From the NCBI GenBank assembly GCA_950295325.1, contig OX485804.1, forward strand, positions 48,472,429 through 48,536,428: a DNA stretch of 64,000 bases, written 5' to 3'. The position numbers were made by a program, and so were the translations under genes. Source of the DNA: Polytrichum commune (Eukaryota; Streptophyta; Polytrichopsida; Polytrichales; Polytrichaceae). Shown piece by piece: positions 47,201-57,100 of the stretch. Each line of letters opens with the position of its first letter. The stretch's first letter is position 1. The notes beneath the pieces were generated by a model. That model worked only from the letters and a program-made list of their open reading frames with translations. It was not told the origin of the DNA and made no database searches.

Positions 47201-48230
47201 TGATCGAGAACAGTATCGACGAGAACAACGTCGACAAAGAAGGACCAGGTTTGTGTTTCCCAGAGAGCTCCGACCATTACCCGTGTTCTCAGAATGGATC
47301 CAGGAAGAGGTACGGCATGAACAGCAAGCGGGTGTTGTTGTAGATCAGATGGTAGTGGACACAGCGCTGGGCCCATTGCGAGTAGCTACAGCGTATAGAT
47401 CAATGTATGCTTTCGGTAACCACTTTCGAGTTATAAGCTCAGAGAGGACCTTAAGAACATGCAATAGTGGAGTTGCAGCTACCTTCAGGCAAGTATGCAG
47501 GAATAATACCCGTGATGCTAACCAAGTTCAGGCAGATGTGGAATACGTTGGACACATTGAGGAGATATTAGAACTTAACTACAGACGTCATTACTTAGTG
47601 GTTTTAGTATGCGATTTTGTGAAGGCTAATTACAGGGGAGATAATGCAACAATAAAAAGAGACAAATGGGGCTTCACGTTAGCAAACTATGAAAGAAGAT
47701 ATGGTACGGTTTGTAGAGATAGTTTTGCATTTCCAATGCACTGTGAACAAGTGTTTTATTCGAACGCTAGGGAGTCTCCGGGTTGGAGAGTGGTGTTAAG
47801 GAAAGATATCAGAGGGAAACGGGTGATACCGAACAGTGAAAACGAAGAGGAGCCCGAATTATTTCAGATGGGGCAAAATGAAGACTATGAAGGCTTACGG
47901 CCTGATCGGGAAGTTGGGGAGCAGGAGCTGCCTCCAGCTACAACAGGAGTGGATGTGTATCTTGAGCCCCTCAATCGAGGGAATACAGGACGATGGGGAG
48001 GACGTGGGGCTCAAGGTACGAACCGAGGAGGCACAAGGGGCAGGCGTGGCGGGCTTACTGGGCGTGGAGTTCCTCCAAGAAATCAAGTAGAGGAGTCTGA
48101 ACCAAGTTCAGACGGCGGGAGTGAAGAATTTGTTCCTGAAAGTTCTGAGAGCGAGTCAACAAAAGGTTCGTCGAGGAATTCAGAACACTCCGATGATGAC
48201 CAGGTGGGCTGCAAACCTAATTCTTCGTGA
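44268..48230 (+). pseudogene. CACTA transposase TNP2 (transposase_21), three in-frame stops
   Basis: DDE-type transposase of En/Spm elements. Visible exons are about 44268-45773, 46054-46949 and 47168-48230; the 5' end is uncertain. The order of parts is an acidic N-terminus, the PLYPGSKNSRL motif, a zinc-binding region (CCECGRTLY...CPICMKSRY), VLRYFSLIRRLRRMF, MGFALDGVNLHS, LSMIIPGPTSPSENTIDVFL, LLWTINDYPAY-like MLIWTINDYPAY, CPVCGEG and FLGHRRWL. LPTRHTLDAMHCEKNICENL, MMHLPIHLVEEL, HTRWMYPFERYMKGLKGFVK and a DUF4216-like domain (EYVGHIEEILELNY...KWGFTLANYE) follow. The Gly/Arg- then Ser-rich tail is unusual. The frame is interrupted by TAG (44628), TGA (45627) and TGA (46465). No frameshift is needed elsewhere, so inactivation is by stops only. 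Confidence 0.88.
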
Positions 48231-49430
48231 ATCCACTCATTTATTGTTCTGTTGGCAGGTACTTCCTGGATGCAACTATAACTGATGTGCTAATTGTATA
48301 GGGAGTGTTCAAGAGGATTAGTTAGTCTGCATATTTATTATTCGTGACCATTGTAACATGTTGTTGAAAGACTGCACATCACGAACTTGAATTTTGTCTT
48401 TGTGGCAGTAATGCGGTGGAGCTTACAACACTCTTCACGAAGATCTTCGGTCATGTATCACTATATAGTGATGTTAGTGATCATTACCCAGCTTCCCCAT
48501 GTCCTGTGGGCATCGGGTTGTTGGCATTACGAACGGACACTCTATTCACGCCGGCCCCTAAAAGGGACCGGAGTTTCTATCTATCTATCTTAGTGATCAT
48601 GAATCATGTTTTGAGATTCTCACGGCAGTGAGATCATAAGGCAGTAGTTCAGAATTAGTTTCAATAGGAAGTGGATTACACATGCGTAAGACCAAACGTC
48701 CGGTATTTGTGTAATATAGCAAAGAGTGTAATATACAATATTTTTGCAATTTCATGTGTACTTGCAGCCCTAAATGTTTTGCATATCACCATATCCTTTT
48801 TTTTGGGTGGAATCAATATTTCTACTGCCAGTGTATATTTTTGGTTCTCAGTATATCTGACAAACGTGATATTAACTAGAGAGCCCTAAACCAGAACAAT
48901 AACGGAGTCACTCTAATTATTTTAACTGTATTGCAGTATTTACTAGTGAGACACGTTGTAGAGAATATGGTAACAGATTATTGGTAACGAAGTTGTGGGT
49001 AAAACCGAAAGTGAAGAAAGTTCAGAGTGAGCGTGTTGTAGATAGTAAATTACTCTCCTATAATCAACTACACCAAATCCGGTAAATTCAGATCATCCTA
49101 ATGGTAACGAAATTTTTTAAAAATGAAGAGTAAAAATGACGACTACATATCGAAAATTCATTCGGTGTGTTAATTTTCTCACGCTGTGATGAACATGTGA
49201 AATGAAAGTCCACGTCGGCTTTCGATGACATGGCAAGTAAAATAATTATAAATCTCAATAAAAACCTTATTTCCGATTCCACGCTGTAAAGCCTGTCAAA
49301 ATATTGACTAGAAGATGACAAAACTCACCATGTATATCCAGAATGACAGAAAACACGTGTTTCGAGTAGCACTTGTCAATTTGGACATTTCAATGTCAAC
49401 TTCTGGTCGTTTTTACACCCATTTTCTTGT
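48231..49430. other. Right subterminal non-coding region of the CACTA element
   Basis: No gene is seen in the about 1.2 kb between the transposase stop and the right terminus. The last 250 bp contain the TGTCAA/TTGACA motifs mirrored at the left end. Confidence 0.5.
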
Positions 49431-49437
49431 AGTGGTT

Positions 49438-49970
49438 GGACGGGGGGGAGGACGGGGTGGGGGGGAGGACGGGGGGAACATGGGGTCGGATGGGGGTGAG
49501 GGTCGGGCGGGGGAAGGGTCGGACGGGGGGGGGGGGCGGACGGGGGGGGGGGGGGGGTGGGGGGTCGGACGGGGTGGGGAGGGGTCGGACGGGGGGAGGA
49601 CGGGGAGGGAGGACGGGAAGGTAAGTGGGAACGGGGGGGGGGGGGGGGGGGCGGACGGGGGGGAACGCGGGGAGCGTGTGGGAACGTGGGGAGCGGGGGA
49701 TGGGAGCGGGTTTAGGAGGTTTGGATAGGACGGGATGGATGGGAACGGGATTAGGGGAATGGGGGAGGGGAACGGGAGGGAGGACGGGGGGTCGGACGGG
49801 GGGGAGGGTCGGACGGGAGGGTCGGACGGGAAAAGGGAGGACGGGAAAAGGTCGGACGGGGGGGTCGGACGGGAGGGAACGTAGGGAACGGGTTAGGGAA
49901 CATGTTAATGGGCTAAGGGAGCGGGGTTAGGGTACGGGGAACGGGGGCGGACGGGAGGGCGGACGGGCGC
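49438..49970 (+). repeat. G-rich minisatellite, right part
   Basis: Continuation of the array at 39940-40119: dozens of GGTCGGACGGG(G)n, GGGAACGGG and GGACGGGAAA units, almost without C or T runs on the plus strand. Open frames across it encode only Gly/Arg/Asp-rich low-complexity sequence and should not be read as proteins. Confidence 0.92.
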
Positions 49971-50201
49971 TAGTAATTTTATTCCCCACTTTACCTCTAC
50001 TTTGCTGACATGTCATCACACGTGGACATCGTAATTCCTACGTGTCCGCAATGGGGTAATGTAAATACACAAAAAATTCGGTAAAATTCAAGTCCGGCAG
50101 GATAAAGACATCATCCGTCATAATGTCGTGACGGATACGTGTCGTGACGGCACGACATTATGTCGGGATTACCCTCCGTCACGACACAATAGACAACCCT
50201 G

Positions 50202-50269
50202 ATGATGAGAGTATGCCGCGAAGGATTACTGCTGTATTGGCTGCTAAAGGCTTTTGGACAAATTATTGA
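50202..50269 (+). pseudogene. Tc1/mariner transposase remnant, extreme C-terminus
   Basis: Immediately after the outer element, the duplicated ATGATGAG restores the frame NDE and continues SMPRRITAVLAAKGFWTNY then TGA at 50267-50269. SMPRR..AV..AKGG.T.Y is the usual C-terminus of Tc1 transposases. Removing the insertion plus one duplication joins it in frame to 39674, which confirms the insertion event. Confidence 0.85.
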
Positions 50270-50337
50270 AGTTCAAAGAAGTAGATTGAACAATACTGAG
50301 TGCTTGTATATGGTTGGTGATTGTAAATTATTGAAGA

Positions 50338-51717
50338 GGGTGCAAGCATGGTAAAGTGGACCACAAAAGTGCTCCGGTACACTAAAACCATAGTTTTTTT
50401 GGTCAAAGGCCTAAAAGTAATAGCAAAGCGTTGTTTGAATTGGATTTCTTTTCATGATGACCTTTGTTGTTGTGTTGAATACTCAAATGTAGAAAATCAA
50501 GTTGAGATCTTCAATACTTATCATTAAAAGTGATGCTCAAAAGCAAATGGTTGAGTATGGTTTTGGACGTAGATTTCATGACTTTAACTATTTTGAAGTT
50601 GGATATTTCTTTCATATTCCTTGATATCATTATCTACTTGAGGGCATCATCAAAAAACTTTGTGGAAAACCATCAATTTTATGTAATTTTATCATACTTG
50701 AAACAAATTTTAGATAGTCACTTGTTCAATATCACCTACTTGCACACCACTTGTACCATCTTCTAGAATATGTGGGGCCATTCACGGTTGGGGTACTACT
50801 TTTGGCCGTCTAACGGAAAACGGACTTTTTTGGATGGATAACTTCACATGCTTGGTATGCTTAGATTTGTATTGTGAAGCATATTTTGGATCATACCTAC
50901 ATTTCATACTCCATATCGAGTACACTGACAAAGTTAATTTAGAAGGAATAGGGTCATCTAAGATATCCTTTTGATTCCTTAAAGGACATTCAGGAGTGTT
51001 GTCTTAATTGTTCACCTTAGGATCAAGGAATGAAGAGGACAACAAGAATCAATCGAAACGATTCCAAAAAATTTCCTCACACTCATCGTTCAAGTGTGTA
51101 CCAATAGAACCAAATATGTATTGAATAGCAATTGCCCAACTTTACATGTGGCACCAAACATGTCCAAATATACATATACTCACAGCCACACGTAAAAGGA
51201 ACGTCTAGTATTAGAATTGGACAAAAAAATTTATATGAATGGACACATGACACTTTTACCAAGGTACCAAAATACATAACAGGAAATAATTGACCACCAA
51301 TGCACACCTAAATAGCAAAAAATGCCACTGATGTGGCCTAGGGTTTAGGGTTTAGGGTGATTATTAAATAATAATAAAAATCTTTCTTGATAAAGCTTAT
51401 GAACTATCTACTTATTTATGTAAAATTTATTGATCAAATAATAGTAAATCATGATAAAAACCAAGATCAATGCGACAAAGTCCTTAAGTCCTTTGTCCCA
51501 AAAGTAGTACCTCAACCGTGAATGCCCCCATGTAGACTTTTCTTGGAATTTTTTTGTCATCATAATTTGCTTGGCTTTGTAGACCAATATGTTTTAAAAA
51601 TGTCTATGATTTTTTTCTTCACAAAATTCAAAGTTAGTGTATAGTTTTGAATCACTTTCACTGAACACTAGGCTAACGCAGGGATCAGGAGTTGTCCACT
51701 TTACCGTGCTTGCACCC
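50338..51717. mobile_element. 1.38-kb element with GGGTGCAAGC inverted repeats and AAGA duplication
   Basis: The terminal inverted repeats agree over 24 bp with one mismatch (GGGTGCAAGCATGGTAAAGT at the left, GGGTGCAAGCACGGTAAAGT at the right). AAGA is present at 50334-50337 and 51718-51721. The interior contains another small element (50774-51529) and no recognisable transposase. The 4-bp duplication does not match hAT, CACTA, Harbinger or mariner, so the superfamily is left open. Confidence 0.75.
50774..51529. mobile_element. 756-bp element with GGGGCCATTCACGG inverted repeats and ATGT duplication, nested
   Basis: The ends GGGGCCATTCACGGTTGGGG and the inverse of CCTCAACCGTGAATGCCCCC match over about 33 bp with a few differences, and ATGT flanks both sides (50770-50773, 51530-51533). 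It lies inside the 50338-51717 element. No coding sequence. It contains two telomere-type TTTAGGG units near 51340. Confidence 0.75.
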
Positions 51718-51721
51718 AAGA

Positions 51722-53098
51722 TTATCTAGTTTTCAATATGATGTATAACTCTGCATATATATATACACACACACACAACTCTATTTAGCTCACAATTAGC
51801 TCTATTTAGCTTTGCAGCAAAATATCTACATTGTCAGTAGTGGCTTGTCGAAGTTGGCTTCTTCAACAAAGTACTCAATTTCATTCATCACTTAACTTGG
51901 ACCTTTAATGGTTTCTAGTTTATAGATACATACCCAAGTCTGGATTGTACTTATGTGAAATGAGTTCGACTTCAAGATTGTAAAAGATATTCACCTTAAA
52001 TCCAAAAATATCAAATCAACTCTCGTATTCCTCACTTGGATTTGCTGGTGGGCACATGTAATTTGTTTCAATTCCCAAACCCAACGTATGTTGGAATGTT
52101 AGAAGTGTTTGTTACATGCTGATGTACCTCGGTAACTTATAATAATACTTGTGCACGGCGCAATGGACAAAGCGGATATCATCTCCAGTCAATGGACCAT
52201 AGTACTTGTGGATCGTGGGATGTCCATTTTCTCTTAACCATTTCCGGAAGATTATGTTTCATAAATTCCTCTGATCATGTGTTATTTACATCGCAGAAAT
52301 TCCGGCGTGGTCAAGAACTTATGTATATCTTACTGAGCATTCCGAGAAATTTTTGAGGATCGTGGTATGTTATGAGGCATATCATGCATGCCCTCACAGA
52401 TGATACTATCAAAGTTAACAAAACATTGCAAATTGGTTCATATAGATTCAAACATTACAAATAGATTTCTATCATGCCATGATTAAGGTAAATATCTACG
52501 TTCAATGCAGATTTCAGATAAAAGTCTGATATTTTAGTATCTTCACACAGAAAATATTTCCTCTTATGTAATCTTTTATAATATTAAAATTACTTTTATA
52601 TTCTAATGTATAGTAGGGTAAATATCCACTTTCAACGTAGATTTCAGAGTGGGTGTGTGCAAACATGCAAACAACTGTCACTGTATGGATGTGTGCCACT
52701 TTGATATGGTATTAATACCTTGTCAATTTGACTACAGTAGTGGAATTGAACATTGTCAATCCACACTCGAGGATCTTGGCTATCAAATATATGAGTACAA
52801 TCAGTAGTCAATCTTTCTGAAAATTCCCCTTGAGCATTTCCCCAGCTTTGGGAAGCAAGGTCGCATGACGCTCTCTGTCTATCTCTTCTCAAAATTTCAT
52901 TCTAAACGTCTGTATGTGATGTCAGTATTGGTTTTATTCACAGTGCTTCTCTAATTACCTAAAGTTTGAAAAGCTACTGCTGTGAAATGTGTAACTGTGA
53001 CCAGGTCTCTAATAAGAAAGCTCCCAATTGCGTAACTCCCAATTCCGTGCCATGAAGAGTCTTTACAGACACATAAATTGGAACCTGGGAATCAATTA
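51722..53098. other. Intergenic stretch and 3' flank of the dehydrogenase gene
   Basis: No gene is seen. The left part may be residual Tc1 flank. A short (TA)n(CA)n run is at about 51756-51778. AAATATCCACTTTCAACGTAGATTTCAGA near 52620 repeats a similar phrase at 52490. Confidence 0.4.
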
Positions 53099-54096
53099 TC
53101 AGTGAGTGCTGACATAGTCTTCTGCCCACTTCCACAGAGCCGCCTGCAACTTAATGTCCAGTGCCTTTCCTTCCAAAGGGAACTCATTGCAGTCCATATA
53201 ATACAATCCAGTTTTCCCTTCCACCTTGGGGCTGGCTGCGAGAAACACCTGTGTTGCCGCACCCTGCGTGAAACACAAGTTTTGAAAGAAAGGAAAAAAT
53301 CAAATACCAGGGACTGAAGATTTGAATTTCTCGCACGTAATGTTAGTAAGCTAGACAGCCCTTATTTGGTTTACTTTTGATACTCGCAGACCTATATTTA
53401 AGTGGTATGCAGTTTTCTGTAGCTTGAAGAATGGATACTGAAAAGACGTGTTTAAAAGATATTAGACTGCATGCTCAAAATATGATAACCATTTTAAGCT
53501 CGATAGTCAACATAATTGGGAGGAGCTATATGGCTATTTCATGAGCATGAGAATCTTCACTTTGATTATGACTAAGATATTCCAATGAGCTCCCAGAATT
53601 ATAGAGGATAGTATCAACATCCTCGATTTGGATTTGCTAAATATCTTGTACTAATTACGTGTTTCATATCCCAGGAGAAATGAGATAGTCAAAAAAAGTA
53701 ACCATTTTAGACCCGCCTAAATTAACCCTTGTGAAGCTTACTATTGTAACTCATGTGCAACAAGAAATCCTTCACGGCATATCTTGGAATGTGTTGGAAG
53801 GATGCAAATCTAATTGATGGGGGCAGGGGGGTCTTCAACCAAAATAATAAATATGCACTACTCTGACAGTTGAAAAGGGTTGCAATATTACCTGTTCAGG
53901 GTTCTTGAAGAAAAAGTCTGGCGATAAATCTGACAATGTCACACACCCGTGTTTTAGAATTTGAATGCATCAGATATTGGACACAATACAACCCACATTG
54001 CAAACCGGGATGTTTCCAATAAAAGATGACAATTAAACATCTAATGTTATAAGAGATTAGAATAGATTCTTAGGAAATAGTTTATGTGTGTGAATG

Positions 54097-54128
<32 letters not shown>

Positions 54129-57100
54129 CTTACCACTAATGAAGCCAAGGAAGCCATCAAGCTTGACAAGTTTGGTCCTAATTGCACCCGGGTGAAGTGT
54201 GTTGACTGTGATGTTGGCACCTTCTTCCTGTACATCGAGTATAGCAAAACATTACCGATTTGTAGAATCCTAATTTCTTGTGGCACATCAACTTTCTAAA
54301 AGTTCCAATCAATAGTTTTGGGACACGTGACAATCCCGTTTTAGAAATGACTTATTTAGTGTCAAAGTTGTCATGGTAGTACGGCAATACAAACAAGGGC
54401 TTCGAAGTTTATCGCGTGTGTCCACAACCTAGTATAAAGGTAGATGGTATCGCTGGTGAAAGTGGTGTTTCTACAATAATCCTAGATATTGGAACCAGTG
54501 GTGATGAAAATAAGGGGAGCTTCTTCACCTGTAGCCGTCTGGAGAGCTCTCTGCAATGCAAAATGTTTGCAAGCTTTGATTGACCATAGCCCGAGAATCC
54601 ATAAATCCTGCCACCAAACAATGTCCCACCAGGTTGGTGACCCTTTGAGGTATCAAAAATCTGTTGCAACAAGAATAATCAGCCAATCTAATATGCATTC
54701 AGGTTGAATTTAGCTTACCCCGGTTTCTGCTTCCCCTAAATATGCTAGCTTGCCTAGATTGCTCATTTACGCAAAATGGTTAGCACATGCAGGTCGTAAC
54801 AATGTTGTGGCTGGTTCTGAATGCATTTCTAATTTGGGAAAGATGTGTTTTGCTTCTCACTGGAAATTTGAAGAAACTGAAATTGATGTGAAGTTCTGTT
54901 GCAGGAGAAGAAAAAAGAAAGAAATAAAGGTTGTGCTGATTATGTCTCTTACTTCTTAGAGTTGATCAACTTGTCGAAGGCGATGCCACCTTTCGGAGTG
55001 AAATTGTAGATTGCTCCTGAAACCACCACAATGCGGCCCTGAATTCCAGTCTCCTTGGCTGTTGCCTTCATGGTGTCGAGCAGCAAATTCGTGAGCACAA
55101 AGTGACCTGTACAAGTCATGAAACTCTTATTCAGCATGCATCAAATATTCAGAGACTCAATTAGTCCCATTTATTAAAGCAACAAATCATCAAGAAACCT
55201 TAGCCATTCGTTGGATGCTCGCAGCAGCAGCCAAACGATGTTGTACAAATTAATTAATTGTAAAGCCATTAATTCACAACATGCTTGAATGAGCAGATTC
55301 ATATTCAGCCGACCGGTCAACCCTCATCTAGCATCAGTAAGGTCTCCATCCCTTGTATGAAATTCAACATTTTTAAGCCTTTTGTCCACAACTGGCTTCA
55401 ATTAACAAATCCATATTCTCCTGGCCAGTCAAGTTTGTCCAATATCATTCAGGGTCTCCATGCCTTGTATGAAATTAAATACAAAGCTCTTCATTCACCA
55501 CTCGGAAGTGCATGGGGGCAAAGGTTTTAAAGTGATTACAGACCTAAAAAGTTGGTTGCAAACATTAGCTCCAAACCATCAGGAGTAGCTAGGGGGCCCT
55601 TGTTTGCGGTGATGCCTCCATTGTTCCTGCAGTTCCAGGTCTTTCATGTCAGATACCATATCTTCTTTATGGGTAGAAAGAACTGGGAAGCTCCCTTGCG
55701 TAAACACCGCTATTCTACTGGTATCATATTTTCCAATACCAGATCGATATTGGTACGTAGTTCTCAAAAAGAATGCAATACCAGACTGGTACGGGGATGG
55801 AAAGGTATTCAAAGTACCAGTTGATGTTATCGTATCAACTGGCATATCGGTATTTCAAATCCAACTTGATTCAACATTGGTATTGAACCTGATATGGACT
55901 TTCAAACCCAAGTTGCGATACCAGACTGGTCTGGTCCTTCATACCAGTATATATAACAATAACCATAATAGTGACACTTATAAATACCAGTATGAAACTG
56001 GTAAACACCAAAGGTATATATTTCCAGTGTCTTCCAACAATGGGCATAACTGAGATGTGTCCACCTAGAAAGTTCCCCTTGCTCTGCATGAAGAAATCTT
56101 GGTGTGTGAAAGAAAGGAAGATTAGGATTGTGAAGAAGTTTCCTTATGGTTTTGACGTTTCCTTGCTGGGATCTTACTAGGATATTCTTCCGGGCGCCAG
56201 TGTCCACATACACTAACCCGCTCTTCAAACAAACTAAAAGAAATTGCCAAGTTCTTCATGCAAAATGTGAGACTCCATGCTATTTAAGGCAGATGGGTCT
56301 AAACTGGTTACTTTTTCCGACTACCCCTCTTCTCCTAGAATATGAAACAGGCGAATAGAAAAGAGATGGTCAGCAAATCTAAATCGAGGCCGTAGCACTT
56401 TCCTCATGATTTTGGAGCTCACATGAAAATCTGATTTGCTGTCAAAGTGAAAATTCCTTTGCTCATTACGTGGTCATACAGGTCCCTCCAATTATATTGA
56501 GTATTGAGCTTAAAACAGTTAGCCTATTTTGAGCACGTACTCCAACTGCTTGTAAACACACGTCTTTATGGTATCCGTTCTTGGAGACGTACCTATCCAC
56601 ATAACACTCAAATATAGGTGTCCAAAGATAAGTAACCGAATTAGGCACGTGTAGCTTATGTCACACCGGAAGGAGAGGAAAAATGGCACTCACACAAGGA
56701 TGTTGAGGGGGAATTTGGCCTCCTTGAAGTCGGCTACGAATGTGCGCACAGAGTTCAAGTTGCTCAAGTCCAATTTCATCACCTCCACACGGGCATCGGG
56801 TGTCTCCTTCAGAAAGTCGGCCTTCACTTGCTCGCCCACCTTAATGTTTCGGATGGCCAAGACCACCCGAGCCCCTCTCTTGGCCAACACCCTTGCAGTC
56901 TCCAACCCAATCCCAGCTGTTCCTCCTGCCAATATTGCATCAACAAAACTCCCATAAGCAAGTCTTCCATAACCGGTAGCTCATCCACGTGAGAGAACAT
57001 CTCATTCGTAGTGGTCATGCCAATAGATTTTGTTGACGTGTCTATTCCTGATTGGATATGAAAAGACACATAATGGTCCAGACCATTTGGCGGTGGACAC

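Larger units (their letters stand above)
40122..49434. mobile_element. 9.3-kb CACTA (En/Spm) transposon with 3-bp target duplication
   Basis: The left end CACTACAAGG and the right end CTTGTAGTG form the diagnostic CACTA terminal repeat, flanked by GTT at 40119-40121 and 49435-49437. Subterminal regions contain repeated TTGACA/TGTCAA motifs in both orientations, the usual layout for accessory-protein binding sites. Inside are two divergent genes: a Ptta/En/Spm-like accessory gene on minus (41095-43836) and a TNP2-type transposase on plus (about 44268-48230). It is nested inside the hAT-like element, within its G-rich minisatellite. Confidence 0.95.
39675..50201. mobile_element. 10.5-kb hAT-like non-autonomous element with 8-bp target duplication
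   Basis: The ends are CAGGGTTGTCTAT and its exact inverse, flanked by ATGATGAG at 39667-39674 and 50202-50209. Subterminal regions on both sides carry repeated CGTCACGACA/CGTCATGACG palindromic motifs, possible transposase-binding sites. CAGGG-type ends with 8-bp duplications fit hAT. Apart from the CACTA element nested inside, it contains only spacer and a G-rich minisatellite, with no transposase, so it is non-autonomous. Without the CACTA insertion it would be about 1.2 kb. Confidence 0.85.

Noticed and set aside
49315-49930. Long Gly/Arg-rich open frames
   Set aside because: They are translations of the G-rich minisatellite and have no start context, splice sites or domains.
51335-51360. 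TTTAGGG units as a telomere or ancient chromosome end
   Set aside because: Only about two units, inside a small MITE-like element; too short for an interstitial telomere.
54607-54672. A longer exon 5 of the dehydrogenase starting after CAACAG at 54660
   Set aside because: It would break the phase with exon 4; the acceptor GGTGGCAG at 54608 restores the phase and yields the conserved YGQSK context directly.
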